A stretch of DNA of 64,000 nucleotides from Dechloromonas sp. HYN0024 (GCF_003441615.1 NZ_CP031842.1:1320501-1384500); one strand, 5' to 3'; counted from the stretch's first letter, positions 15,948-25,192 are shown. Notes: generated by a model from the letters alone, not told the origin. Numbers and translations are program-made.

Positions 15948-18608
15948 TCACTCTAGGGGGCCATCCGAAAGAAGAAAGCTAAAAGTCTCCCAATCAACAG
16001 CCTTGGAGTAGAGGTATCCCTGACCGTAATCACATCCAGCATCGGCGATCAGGCGATTTTGCTCTTCCGTTTCGATACCCTCGGCAACAACTTGGATACC
16101 CAATTTATGCGCCATAACAATCATTGCTTCGCAGAGAGCAAATTGGCTTGAGCCTGCAGTGAGATGCATAACGAAGGAGCGGTCAATTTTGATGAAATCA
16201 ATAGGGAACCGCTGCAAATAAGAAAGGGAAGAATATCCCGTGCCAAAATCATCTAAAGAAATAGACATCCCTCGCCGACGCATCTCAAGCATACGATCGA
16301 GTACCTTTGGCTGATCTCCCATCAAGGTCCCTTCGGTAATTTCGATTGCCACCGTTTCTCCGGGGATGCCCAATTCTGCAAGAAAGGTGAACCAGCCATG
16401 TGGATCGGCATCTGCCTGATCACATTCATCCTTAAACTGGATCGGCGACTTATTAATACCGATCTGAAAATTGGGGACAGTTTGACGCCAGATGGCAGCC
16501 TTTGAGGCTGCTTCACGGAATACCCAGTTTCCGATTTCGACGATTAACCCGCACTCTTCCGCGATCGGGATGAAAGTTGCTGGACTAATTGCCCCGTGAA
16601 CGGGATGCTGCCAGCGCAACAAGGCCTCCGCTTTAACGATCTGCCTGCTATGTAAATCAACGATAGGCTGGTAATGCACCGCTAACTGGCCTGTCGTCAA
16701 CGCCTGGCGAAGTTCGTTGGCCATCCGTGTGCGAATCTGAGCCCCCTGTTGCATAAAAGCAGCGTAGTAGGCATGGCGATTGCGTCCGAGATTTTTGGCC
16801 TGATACATAGCCTGCTCGGCGTTGTGGAATAAGGTCTCTGAATCATCCCCGTCATCGGGTGCCAAGGTAATACCAATGCTGCCAGTGGCAAACACGTTTT
16901 CATTATTGATGACAAACGGTGACTCAAATTGCTCCAGCAACGCTTCGGTACACCGGTCAATTTGTTGCAAGTCAGAAATGCCGGACAAAATTATGACGAA
17001 TTCTCCACCGCCAAGACGGCCGAGCACCCCATTGTTACCCAGACAACTTTTCAATCGCTCGACCATTTGCCGGATCAGTCCATCGCCACCCTTTCGGCCA
17101 AAAACGGAATTGACATCACGCAAGCGCTCAAGATCGAAAATCAGCAAGGCTACCTTGTGATTAGTGTCCAAGAATGACGAGGTAAGATGCTGTGTCAAAC
17201 GATCAATCATCATGTAGCGATTAGGCAGGTCTGTCAGTGCATCAAAATTAGTCTGGCGCCAAATCGTTTGATCACGCAGTTTCCTTTCCGACAAATCGCC
17301 AACTAGGCAGATACGGTAATTGGGAGACCCATCTGGGTTCGACACCGTATTCAACTCGAGATAAACCGGGGCGCTTTCACCATTTGAACGGGCCATCCAG
17401 ATCTCACCCGACCAAGCCCCCGATACCGCCAGACGACCAGAGAGAACTCCAGGCAACTCGCCCAAACTATCTTCCTTCCATAGATCAGACATTGAATGAC
17501 CGAGTAATTCCTCGGATCCGAAACCGGAAAGTCGCTGAAATGCAGGGTTGATTGCAATAATTCGTTCATTCTGGTCAACGACCACCATGCCTTCATTGGT
17601 GTTCTGAAAAAATATCATCGCCAGTTCACGTTCGGTGACATCGGAATGCGTACCAATCATGCGTAGCGCCAGACCGCTGGCATCCCGCGCTGTAACCTTG
17701 CCGCGGGTCAATACCCATGACCACAAGCCATTCGGGTGCACGACACGATGCTCATTAACAAACGAGGCACTTCTTCCTTCCAGGTGGTCTTTTAATGCAA
17801 CTCGTACCCGACCTATATCATCGGGATGAATCTTTCCGCTTTCGCCATCAACACCCACATTAAGAAAATCAAGAATGGTGCTGCTTTGCGTTGAGCGGAA
17901 GATCTCATCATTAACGATATCCCAATCCCAGACGCCATCTCCGGCGCCATCGAGAACAAATTTCCAGCGATCTTCACTGGCCTGCAGCGCCTCTTCAGCC
18001 CGCCGGCGCTCCGTTCGTTCGCGAAGTAAGTCAAGAGTCCGGGCAGACAGGCTGTCATACATGGCTAATACCGTATCGATCAGCACCTTCATGGCACCGC
18101 TCATTTCGAGATCAGCTTTTTTCTTTGCTGCCTCGATGTCCAACCCACTCTGCAAGGCATGAACAACCCATGCCATACGGCGGTCACTGTCAAGAATATG
18201 GTAGGCGAGCCAGTGCGTCAGGAAACCCAGTAGATCTCCAATGACTTCGTCATGGTTTGCAAGGTTTGACCGGTTATTCCGCCATGCGGTTACCTTTTCA
18301 ACAAAGCCATTGTGAACTTCCTGATGTGCAGAAAACGAAGGGTCTCCGGCAATAAACGAGTGCCATATTTGTTCCTCCGTTTGGAAGTGATAATTGACAT
18401 AGGCGGCCAAATGATCAAATACCTCATTCAGTGTCAATTCAGACGCTTTGTCCGCTACGTGAGCCGCTAGCCGATTAATCAAGGCCACAAGTTGCCGGTG
18501 CTGATTGTCTATGGTCTGAATGCCGGTTTCGAGGTTTTTGTTCCATGGAAAAATCTCGAACTCTTCCAAACCTTGATCTGCCTTGCCCTGATTCACTTCA
18601 CCAAACAT
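15948..18608 (-). CDS. Bacteriohemerythrin-PAS-PAS-GGDEF-EAL protein, probable c-di-GMP phosphodiesterase
   Basis: An 886-residue soluble sensor-effector. Residues 18-150 form a hemerythrin domain with its di-iron ligands visible: DNQHRQL, HFQTEEQ (HxxxE), HQEVH (HxxxH) and HILDSD (HxxxxD). Two PAS domains follow (about 213-450), then a GGDEF domain whose signature reads RLGGGEF near 531. The Asp/Glu at the third position is Gly and no RxxD inhibitory site precedes it, so cyclase activity is doubtful. The EAL domain (640-880) looks complete: EALLRW, NKSPIQF, ITEGTLM, DDFGTGYSS, KIDRSF, AEGIE and GQGY. Predicted role: oxygen- or redox-tuned hydrolysis of c-di-GMP. It is divergent from the cyclase at 18906. 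Confidence 0.9.
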   Translation of the reverse strand: MFGEVNQGKADQGLEEFEIFPWNKNLETGIQTIDNQHRQLVALINRLAAHVADKASELTLNEVFDHLAAYVNYHFQTEEQIWHSFIAGDPSFSAHQEVHNGFVEKVTAWRNNRSNLANHDEVIGDLLGFLTHWLAYHILDSDRRMAWVVHALQSGLDIEAAKKKADLEMSGAMKVLIDTVLAMYDSLSARTLDLLRERTERRRAEEALQASEDRWKFVLDGAGDGVWDWDIVNDEIFRSTQSSTILDFLNVGVDGESGKIHPDDIGRVRVALKDHLEGRSASFVNEHRVVHPNGLWSWVLTRGKVTARDASGLALRMIGTHSDVTERELAMIFFQNTNEGMVVVDQNERIIAINPAFQRLSGFGSEELLGHSMSDLWKEDSLGELPGVLSGRLAVSGAWSGEIWMARSNGESAPVYLELNTVSNPDGSPNYRICLVGDLSERKLRDQTIWRQTNFDALTDLPNRYMMIDRLTQHLTSSFLDTNHKVALLIFDLERLRDVNSVFGRKGGDGLIRQMVERLKSCLGNNGVLGRLGGGEFVIILSGISDLQQIDRCTEALLEQFESPFVINNENVFATGSIGITLAPDDGDDSETLFHNAEQAMYQAKNLGRNRHAYYAAFMQQGAQIRTRMANELRQALTTGQLAVHYQPIVDLHSRQIVKAEALLRWQHPVHGAISPATFIPIAEECGLIVEIGNWVFREAASKAAIWRQTVPNFQIGINKSPIQFKDECDQADADPHGWFTFLAELGIPGETVAIEITEGTLMGDQPKVLDRMLEMRRRGMSISLDDFGTGYSSLSYLQRFPIDFIKIDRSFVMHLTAGSSQFALCEAMIVMAHKLGIQVVAEGIETEEQNRLIADAGCDYGQGYLYSKAVDWETFSFLLSDGPLE

Positions 18609-18706
18609 TGAAAACCCCTTTGCTGTTTAGGCCTGAATACCGGTGGCCAAAATTATCCGACCTAAGTTCAATGTCACAACTATGGACGTAGTGGATTCCA
18701 GCGAAG

Positions 18707-18754
18707 CTTCACTCTACCAAGTCGAATTAGCCTCGTCGTCACCTCATGGGGTGA
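18707..18754 (-). promoter_or_regulatory. Extended palindrome element, copy 2, directed at the EAL gene
   Basis: On the minus strand the palindrome TCACCCC-N2-GAGGTGA (18754-18739) is followed, 22 bp on, by TAGAGTGAAG (18716-18707). The same arrangement with the same 22-bp spacing occurs at 20442-20489. TAGAGT could be a -10 box, with no good -35, as expected for an activator-dependent promoter. It lies about 100-130 bp upstream of the EAL gene and also within the divergent region serving the cyclase. Confidence 0.55.
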
Positions 18755-18905
18755 TGTGTGGGGTCACATGAACTCCTACAATTAAGTTGGCTAAAAAATT
18801 TTTCGGAACGCACGAAACCATCGACCGCCTTGTTAACTCATCCGATTCCGTTTGTGGCCACGACGAAACCGGACTCTTCCCCTGGTAATTTGTTTCAACA
18901 ATTCA

Positions 18906-20372
18906 ATGACTGATCCCGGAACACCCAACGTTATTTTCCCTTGGAATGAGAACTTTGCCATCGGGATTGCCATTGTCGACGAACAGCATCATCGACTAGT
19001 TGAATTGCTGAACTCGCTTGCCAGCCATCTAGCCTATGGTTCCGATGCACTCGAGTTGAATCGGGTATTTGAAGAACTCGCTGACTATGCCGTTCATCAC
19101 TTCAGAACCGAGCAAGCAATTTGGGATAAGTGGCTGCCGCATGATGAAATGAGCGTTGCACACAACCAAACTCATCAGAACTTTGTAGCTGATGTGCTCA
19201 ATGTTAAGGCAGAGATTCAGTATAAGAGCGACGATCAAGTTATTGATGGCATCGTTTCTTTCCTCACTCATTGGCTTGCCTTCCATATTCTTGAGGACGA
19301 CAAGCACATGGCGAAAATTGTTCTTTCGCTAAAGCAGGGGCTGTCGTTGCAGGACGCCAAGAAAAGAGCCTGTAGCGAGATGAACAGTGCGATGCGAGTC
19401 ATGATCGAGACAGTGCTTAGCATGTACGACAGCCTATCAATACGGACCTTGCAGTTGATGCGTGAGATTGCAGAACGCCAGCGCGCCGAGGCCAGGCTGA
19501 GTTTGTATAAGAGTGTGATAGAAAATACGTTGGAAGCGATCGTTGTTACCGATGCGGAGTGCCGGATTCTCGATACCAACCCCTCATTCTGTGATGGGCT
19601 AAATCGGCAACACGAGGACTTGGTCGGGCAAAGCTTGATCGAAGCCATGCCCGCCATGTTTACTACTGATCGGCAAGAAGAAATCCTTCAGGTGGCTCGA
19701 GAAATGGGACATTGGGCAGGCGAGGTCTCTGGCCGCAACGAGAACAGCGTACTAGAGTCGGTGTGGCTGACACTGTCTGCCGTCAAGGACCCTCTCGGCG
19801 ATATCAATCATTTTATCGGCGTGTTCTCGTCTGCCTCCCAATTGCTAGAGCGACAGCGCAACCTTCTTGATGCAGCCAACCATGACACGTTGACCGGGCT
19901 GCCAAATCGAAGGCTGCTTATGGACAGACTAGCTCAGGCTATGATCCGCAGCCAGCGGAGTAAGAAAATGGTCGCAGTGTGCTTTTTGGATCTTGATGGC
20001 TTCAAGCAAATCAACGATTCGATGGGGCATGAGGCGGGTGATCTGGTTCTCAAGAATGTAGCCACAAAACTGACCGAAGCCTTGCGCGGCCAAGACACAA
20101 TCGCACGCTTGGGCGGTGACGAATTTGTTTTGCTGCTAGAGGAGATCGCCTCTAGAGATAGCGTCGAAAGGCTTCTGGAACGAATCCTGATTGCTGTCGC
20201 TGAGCCTGTCCAGATCAATGACGTTTTTGCCGCTGTGTCTGTGAGTATCGGGGTCACTCTTTTCTCTGGCGACGATGCCACACCTAAAGAGCTACTTCGA
20301 CACGCAGACGAAGCCATGTATATGGCTAAGAAGCATGGTAGGAACCAGTATCAATTCTTTCAGATAGCGTAA
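18906..20372 (+). CDS. Bacteriohemerythrin-PAS-GGDEF diguanylate cyclase
   Basis: A 488-residue protein starting at MTDPGTPNV; the frame is open slightly further upstream, but only from a TTG. The hemerythrin domain (10-140) keeps all ligands: DEQHHRL, HHFRTEQ, HNQTH and HILEDD. A helical linker follows, then a PAS domain (about 195-310). The GGDEF domain (about 318-485) has the intact signature RLGGDEF near 400. An RxxD product-inhibition site (RGQD) lies five residues before it, and DLDGFKQINDSMGHEAGD is also present. Predicted role: c-di-GMP synthesis gated by di-iron oxygen or redox sensing, as in Vibrio Bhr-DGC. Its hemerythrin half and linker closely resemble those of the divergent EAL protein. 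Confidence 0.92.
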   Translation: MTDPGTPNVIFPWNENFAIGIAIVDEQHHRLVELLNSLASHLAYGSDALELNRVFEELADYAVHHFRTEQAIWDKWLPHDEMSVAHNQTHQNFVADVLNVKAEIQYKSDDQVIDGIVSFLTHWLAFHILEDDKHMAKIVLSLKQGLSLQDAKKRACSEMNSAMRVMIETVLSMYDSLSIRTLQLMREIAERQRAEARLSLYKSVIENTLEAIVVTDAECRILDTNPSFCDGLNRQHEDLVGQSLIEAMPAMFTTDRQEEILQVAREMGHWAGEVSGRNENSVLESVWLTLSAVKDPLGDINHFIGVFSSASQLLERQRNLLDAANHDTLTGLPNRRLLMDRLAQAMIRSQRSKKMVAVCFLDLDGFKQINDSMGHEAGDLVLKNVATKLTEALRGQDTIARLGGDEFVLLLEEIASRDSVERLLERILIAVAEPVQINDVFAAVSVSIGVTLFSGDDATPKELLRHADEAMYMAKKHGRNQYQFFQIA

Positions 20373-20441
20373 CGCTCCGACTGCCTAGTTAGGCCGGCTC
20401 CAAGCTGACTGAGTTATAGGAAATCAGGTGCAGTCTTGGCG

Positions 20442-20489
20442 TCACCCCGCGAGGTGATGTCGAGACAAATGTTACTTGCTAGAGTGAAG
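20442..20489 (+). promoter_or_regulatory. Extended palindrome element, copy 3, directed at the HDOD gene
   Basis: The palindrome TCACCCC-N2-GAGGTGA (20442-20457) is followed, after 22 bp, by TAGAGTGAAG (20480-20489). Around it, CGAG and ACTTG-S-TAGAGTGAAG positions match copy 2. The HDOD start codon lies 84 bp beyond the element. This is the best case for a shared promoter architecture. Confidence 0.55.
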
Positions 20490-20572
20490 GCTTGGGAGAG
20501 CCAATCAACTTAAAACGTTGTGAATTCGGCTCTCATTCATTATCTGGTTATTGCCGAAAGCCGTTGAATAAA

Positions 20573-20752
20573 ATGGTCGCCACCGCTGCGAGCGCTACTG
20601 CACAACTACCTGACCTTGCCACTCAAATGCGAACGGAAATTCGGGATATTGGTATTCCGCCTCGTCCTACAATATTGCAGGACATTGATAATGAGATGGC
20701 CAAGGATGAACCTGACTTCATCAGGTTAGCTAAGATCATTGGTTCTGATGTG
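20573..20752 (+). pseudogene. HDOD-domain gene, 5' part, disrupted by IS21-type insertion
   Basis: From the ATG at 20573 the frame reads LPDLATQMRTEIRDIGIPPR, then PTILQDIDNEM and RLAKIIGSDV, the beginning of an HDOD domain. The IS21-type element enters directly after GSDV. Beyond its right end (23221) the same frame resumes as ALAAGL, exactly as HDOD proteins continue, and is then cut again by an IS3-type element near 23238. HDOD domains are regulatory output modules of signalling proteins. The tail of a GGDEF domain at 25046 may be the far end of this same gene. Confidence 0.75.
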
Positions 20753-20824
20753 TGTTGAGTTGCACGTAAAACTGACCCGGGATTTGCACTGAAATCTGAC
20801 CCACCCGATGAGCCTCAGTATGGC

Positions 20825-21601
20825 TCAAGTCACAGATGGATTTCTAGTCTTCACCTCCTTGCTAACCTTGGTTGAACTGTTCCTGAAACGGTAACTTTCG
20901 TTGCCCGTTTCGACGATATGGCAGTGATGAGTCAGCCGGTCGAGCAGTGCAGTAGTCATCTTCGGATCGCCAAAGATGCTGGCCCATTCAGAGAAACTCA
21001 GATTGGTCGTGATGATCAGGCTGGTCTTCTCGTAGAGCTTACTCATGAGATGGAACAGCAAAGCACCACCGTTCTGACTGAACGGTAAATAGCCCAGTTC
21101 ATCAAGGATCACTAGATCAGCATGCACCAGACGGTTGGCAATCTGCCCCTGCTTGCCTGACTGCTTCTCCTGTTCCAGAGCGTTGACCAAATCGACCGTC
21201 GAGAAGAAGCGGACACGCTGATGAGCATGCATGATGGCCTGCACACTGATGGCGGTGGCCAGATGGGTCTTGCCGGTGCCTGGCCCACCGATGAGCACAA
21301 CGTTGTGAGCTGAATCCATGAACTCTCCACGGTGGAGATGGCGCACCAGAGCCTCATTGGCGACACTCTGCGTGAAATCGAATCCCGACAGATCACGGTA
21401 AGCAGGGAAACGGGCAATCTTCATCTGGTAATTGACCGAGCGGACCTCTCGTTCAGCCAATTCGGCCTTGAGCAGGCTGTCCAGAATTGATTGTGCATTC
21501 AGATAGGCCGGCGAACTCTGGGCAGCCAGTTCCTCAATGGCTTGTGCCATACCGAAGAGCTTCAGGGATTTCAAAGTAGTGACCATGGCCTCAGGCAACA
21601 T
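20825..21601 (-). CDS. istB: IS21-family helper ATPase IstB
   Basis: A 258-residue AAA+ protein that assists IstA in transposition. Walker A is GGPGTGKTH near 112, Walker B is [13 protein letters not shown], and sensor-type [12 protein letters not shown] follows, with [11 protein letters not shown] near the end. I start it at [12 protein letters not shown], whose ATG overlaps the last codons of istA, the arrangement expected for coupled translation. The frame extends 17 codons further but inside istA. Confidence 0.92.
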   Translation of the reverse strand: MLPEAMVTTLKSLKLFGMAQAIEELAAQSSPAYLNAQSILDSLLKAELAEREVRSVNYQMKIARFPAYRDLSGFDFTQSVANEALVRHLHRGEFMDSAHNVVLIGGPGTGKTHLATAISVQAIMHAHQRVRFFSTVDLVNALEQEKQSGKQGQIANRLVHADLVILDELGYLPFSQNGGALLFHLMSKLYEKTSLIITTNLSFSEWASIFGDPKMTTALLDRLTHHCHIVETGNESYRFRNSSTKVSKEVKTRNPSVT

Positions 21602-23114
21602 GACGCACCTCCCGCAGACTGTCGTAACGTGTGACGTTGGCGAGCGGTTCAATCTTCAGCACCAGTGCCTGAGGCGCATCAATCGGCGCCGGTGGCGGCA
21701 ACTCCACCAATCGCCCAAGCAGATTGAGCACATGCTGCTTCGAGGGAACGCCTGCATCGAGGGCCATCTCGACCGCCGTCAGTACCGCTTGCTCATCGTG
21801 ATGTAGAACCAGGGCAAGAATCTCGACCATCTCCCGGTCACCACCTGGCCGCTTCATGAGCGACGACTGGAGGCGCTTGAAGCCATCGGGGAATTCTGCA
21901 AAGGGCGCACCATTCCTTAAAGCGCCCGGCTTACGTTGCAAGACCGAAAGATAGTGGCGCCAGTCATAGATGGTTTGACTTGAATCGTGATGGCGGCGAT
22001 CAATCACGCGCGAATGCTCGGCGATCACGTTACCTTCTGCTGCTACGACGAGATGATCGGCGTAGACCCGCAAACTGACTGGCCGATTGGCAAATGAGGC
22101 CGGGACGCTATAACGGTTACGCTCGAAGTTGATCAGGCAGGTTGGTGAGACACGCTTGGTATGTTCGACGAACCCATCGAAAGGGGTTGGCACTGCCATC
22201 AGTAGAGCCAGTTCATCGGCCCAGGCGTCTGCGACCGTGCCGGGCAATTCAGGGTGTCTCAATTCTTGCCACAGCGTCAGACATCGCTGTTCCAGCCAGG
22301 CATTGAGGGCATCCAGATTCTCGAAGGCCGGCGCACCCTGCCAGATGCGATGTCGGGAGTCCTGAACATTCTTCTCGATCTGCCCCTTCTCCCAACCAGA
22401 GGCTGGATTGCAGAACTCGGCCTCAAATAGGAAGTGGCTGACCATGGCCTTGAAACGGGTGTTGATGTCCCGAGCTTTGCCTTTCCGGATCCGATCCACC
22501 GCCGTCTTCATATTGTCGTAGATGCCGCGCCTTGGAACGCCACCTACCACCCGGAAGGCGTGATTATGGGCATCGAACAGCATCTCGTGGGTCTGCAACG
22601 GATAGGCCCGCAGGAAGAACGCCCGGCTGTAGGAGAGTTTCAGTTGGGCAACCTGGAGTTTGGTTTTTACCCCGGCAATGACCGCCCAGTCTTCGCTCCA
22701 GTCGAACTGGAAGGCTTCTCCCGGCGCGAAGGTCAAGGGAATGAAGGTGCCACGCCCGGTTGTCCCGGCAGCTTCCTGCTGAGCTTGTCGCCAATGCCTG
22801 GCGAAGGCGGCGACCCGGTCATAGGAGCCTTCGTAGCCCAGCGAGCATAGATCGGCATAAATCTGCCTGAGATTTCGCCGCTGCTTGCGACTCTTCTTCG
22901 ACTCCGTCTTCAACCATGCCGCCAGCTTCGGCGCAAACAGGTCGAGCTTGCTCGGGCTGTGTCGCTCGGGATACTTCGGTTCGACGATGCCGGTGCTCAG
23001 ATACTTTCGGATCGTGTTTCGGGATAACCCCGTTCGTCTGGCTATTTCACGGATGGCCATGCCATCGCGCAGGTGCCAGCGCCTGATTACGCTTAATAAC
23101 GCCACGTCGATCAC
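21591..23114 (-). CDS. istA: IS21-family transposase IstA
   Basis: A 507-residue DDE transposase. An N-terminal helix-turn-helix ([21 protein letters not shown]) is followed by the catalytic core with [23 protein letters not shown] and the Glu-bearing block [12 protein letters not shown]. The C-terminal part shows the Mu-like barrel sequence typical of IstA. Length and order with istB are standard for IS21. Confidence 0.92.
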   Translation of the reverse strand: MIDVALLSVIRRWHLRDGMAIREIARRTGLSRNTIRKYLSTGIVEPKYPERHSPSKLDLFAPKLAAWLKTESKKSRKQRRNLRQIYADLCSLGYEGSYDRVAAFARHWRQAQQEAAGTTGRGTFIPLTFAPGEAFQFDWSEDWAVIAGVKTKLQVAQLKLSYSRAFFLRAYPLQTHEMLFDAHNHAFRVVGGVPRRGIYDNMKTAVDRIRKGKARDINTRFKAMVSHFLFEAEFCNPASGWEKGQIEKNVQDSRHRIWQGAPAFENLDALNAWLEQRCLTLWQELRHPELPGTVADAWADELALLMAVPTPFDGFVEHTKRVSPTCLINFERNRYSVPASFANRPVSLRVYADHLVVAAEGNVIAEHSRVIDRRHHDSSQTIYDWRHYLSVLQRKPGALRNGAPFAEFPDGFKRLQSSLMKRPGGDREMVEILALVLHHDEQAVLTAVEMALDAGVPSKQHVLNLLGRLVELPPPAPIDAPQALVLKIEPLANVTRYDSLREVRHVA

Positions 23115-23237
23115 TCCTGATTCCCCCGCTCGTTCCCCGAGCAGGTCAGTGTCTATACGTGGGTCAAAATTCGATGCAAATCTATGGGGCTAGTGGGTCA
23201 GTTTTACGTGCAACTCAACATGATGTGGCTCTTGCGG

Positions 23238-23828
23238 CAGGATTGAGGTGCCCCCAGATTTAGTGCCAAGGGCATTTTAGTAAAAGTCCTTGGTTTGCAC
23301 TGCTAAAGACATCCTTTTCCGACGGGATCATCGGGATCACTGGATCGGTGCTTGGCCGCAAACTCTGCCGGCGTCAGGTAATCCAGTGAGCTATGTGGCC
23401 GATGCTGGTTGTAGTCTCGGCGCCAAGCGGCAATCAGGATACGAGCCTGGGGCAAGCTCGTAAACCAATGGTCGTTCAGGCACTCATCCCGGAACCGGCC
23501 GTTGAAGCTCTCGATGAACGCATTCTGCGTCGGTTTGCCAGCCTGGATCAGCTTGAGCTGCACGCCGTGCTGGTAGGCCCATTGGTCCAACGCCTTGCCG
23601 GTGAATTCCGGTCCCTGATCAGTCCGGATCGCCTTGGGATAGCCCCTGAAACGCGCAGCCTGATCGAGCACCCGGGTCACGTAATGTCCCGATATTCCGA
23701 AATCGACAGCGAGATCGATGGCCTCCTTGCTGAAGTCATCGACGATGGTCAGCACCTTGATCCGGCGGCCATTGGCTAATGCGTCACTGACAAAATCCAT
23801 CGACCAGACCTGGTTCGGTGAGGACGAC
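23238..23828 (-). mobile_element. Truncated IS3-type element
   Basis: This holds only the C-terminal half of an IS3-family orfB and one terminus beginning near GGTGCCCCCAGATTTAG. The other half is missing: the frame runs into the end of a second IS3-type element near 23829. No orfA of this type is found beyond the second element, so insertion was followed by a deletion. Confidence 0.65.
23303..23828 (-). pseudogene. IS3-family orfB, N-terminal half missing
   Basis: The readable part begins [14 protein letters not shown] and carries the first Asp, then [14 protein letters not shown] with the second Asp, and [20 protein letters not shown] with the catalytic Glu. It ends at a normal C-terminus ([20 protein letters not shown]). 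About the first half of orfB and all of orfA are absent, so no functional protein is expected. Confidence 0.8.
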
Positions 23829-23840
23829 GCCCCCCCGTTT

Positions 23841-24884
23841 TCAGTAGCAGTAGGCTTTAGAGTCCGGGGTTAATTTAACCGATTTCTGGGCAAGTGATCT
23901 GGCATAAGCAGCAGGGGTCATTCCGCCAAGGGATTTCTTGGGCCGCTCCTCGTTATATTCCCGCCGCCAAGCTTCGATGATGACTTGGGCGTGGCGCATG
24001 CTGGTGAACCAGTGTTCATTCAGACATTCATCGCGGAAACGTCCGTTGAACGATTCGATATAGGCGTTCTGGTTAGGTTTGCCTGGCTCGATGAGGAACA
24101 ACTGAACACCACGGGCATGCGCCCAGGTCAGCATGGCCCGGCTGCAGAACTCCTTGCCGTTATCGGTTCGGATCGCCTTGGGGAGTCCCCTCGTCTTTGC
24201 CAACTGGTCGAGAACACGGGTTAGTTGCAGACCGCCCAGTGCTCGTTCAGGAACAATGGCCACAGCTTCATGAGTCGCGTCATCGACCACGGTGAGATTC
24301 TTGATGACACGTCCTTCTGCTGTCCGATCGAACACGAAATCCATCGACCAGACCTAGTTGGCCGCCAAGGGGCGTTCTAAGGGATGCCGGTCGGCCGCCG
24401 GGATTTTCTTCCGCTTGCGCCTTCTCACTTGCAGACCTGCCTCGGCATAGAGCCGATCCACCCGCTTGTGATTCACGACCTCTCCTGCCTGACGCAGCTT
24501 CAGATAGATCATCCCAGCCCCGTAGCGCCGGTGGCGCTGAGCGAGCGTGATGATCCTTTCTTTCAAGGCGGTATTGCGATCCATCACCGGCCGGTACCGG
24601 AAAGCGCTCGGGCTCATGCCAACGAAACGGAGTGATTTCCGCTCGCTGAGTCCCTTGTCGATCAGGAAGCGCACCAGATCACGTCGTGACGGTGCGCTCA
24701 CCACTTTTTTCGCAGGGCCTCTTTCGCAATCTCGTTCTCCAGCAGAGATTCCGCAAGTAAGCGCTTGAGCCGGGAATTCTCCAGCTCCAGTTCCTTCAGG
24801 CGCTTGGCATCTGAGACGCTCATCCCGCCAAACTTGCTGCGCCAGAGGTAGTAGCTGGCTTCCGAGAAGGCGTGTTTGCGGCAA
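23841..24884 (-). pseudogene. IS3-family orfB interrupted by an amber codon
   Basis: The upper part (24357-24884) contains the HTH_21 region (FRYRPVMDRNTALKERI, HRRYGAGMIYLKLRQAGEVV). After one TAG at 24354-24356 the same frame continues [10 protein letters not shown], then [14 protein letters not shown] and [19 protein letters not shown]. Relatives usually read NQVWSMDFV at this place, so CAG to TAG is the simplest cause. Expression of IS3 OrfAB normally needs a -1 frameshift from orfA. The element is probably defective unless an amber suppressor exists. Confidence 0.8.
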
Positions 24885-24961
24885 AGCTTCGCAATAGGCA
24901 TTCCTGCCTCTGCTTCACGCAGAAAACCAATGATCTGTTCTTCAGTGAATCGCTTCTTCAT
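24698..24961 (-). CDS. IS3-family orfA
   Basis: About 87 residues from MKKRFTEEQIIGFLREAEAG. The helix-turn-helix (GMPIAKLCRKHAFSEASYYLW) is followed by a leucine-zipper segment (LKELELENSRLKRLLAESLL), the normal OrfA layout. It overlaps the start of orfB in another frame, where programmed frameshifting normally joins the two. It appears intact although its partner is not. Confidence 0.85.
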   Translation of the reverse strand: MKKRFTEEQIIGFLREAEAGMPIAKLCRKHAFSEASYYLWRSKFGGMSVSDAKRLKELELENSRLKRLLAESLLENEIAKEALRKKW

Positions 24962-25045
24962 GTCCAATCTCCTTGATGGTGGGATTGGACTCCAAAGTCA
25001 CGTGCTACTCAATTCCGGGGGGACGTCGGTACATCTATAATGTAA

Positions 25046-25192
25046 ATGGTCGAAGATTTGATGAAGTCTGCTGACCAAGCCGTCTACATAGTCAAACGAA
25101 ATATACGTAATCGTGTTGAGTTCGTAGGTGGTTACTCCTACATGGATAACCCCTTTAGCTGTTTATTTCGGTTACCGAATACCGGACATTAA
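25046..25192 (+). pseudogene. GGDEF-domain tail fragment
   Basis: A 48-codon open stretch begins MVEDLMKSADQAVYIVKRNI and continues RNRVEFVGG, matching the end of a GGDEF domain (usual form LLxxADxAxYxAKxxGRNRV). The catalytic part is absent: a stop lies just upstream, and the IS3-type element ends about 20 bp earlier. It may be the 3' end of the disrupted HDOD gene, or of a separate cyclase gene, whose middle was lost. Confidence 0.6.

Larger units (their letters stand above)
20753..23220 (-). mobile_element. IS21-family element with istA and istB
   Basis: Terminal inverted repeats are identical over at least 26 bp, beginning TGTTGAGTTGCACGTAAAAC at both ends. A 7-bp target duplication TGATGTG flanks the element (20746-20752 and 23221-23227). 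Both genes look intact, so the element may be active. Total length is 2468 bp. Confidence 0.93.
23829..25024 (-). mobile_element. IS3-type element, nearly complete
   Basis: An element of about 1.2 kb with orfA and orfB. Imperfect terminal inverted repeats are visible: GCCCCCCCGTTTTCAGTAGC from 23829 and GTCCCCCCGGAATTGAGTAG read inward from 25024. No clear target duplication is seen, which fits the rearrangement with the neighbouring truncated IS3. OrfB carries an internal amber codon. Confidence 0.7.

Noticed and set aside
15940..15952. Further AGCTTCACTCTA match at the end of the EAL gene
   Set aside because: It repeats the TAGAGTGAAGC block but has no accompanying palindrome at 22 bp and includes the stop codon; probably coincidence.
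15553..16011. A 152-codon plus-strand frame overlapping the end of the EAL gene
   Set aside because: Low-complexity, Ser/Arg/Cys-rich translation with no family resemblance and no ribosome site; it crosses into the antisense of the EAL domain.
18739..18754. CRP/FNR site interpretation of the palindrome
   Set aside because: CRP sites read TGTGA-N6-TCACA and FNR sites TTGAT-N4-ATCAA; the present palindrome has the arms in the opposite sense (TCACC-N6-GGTGA).
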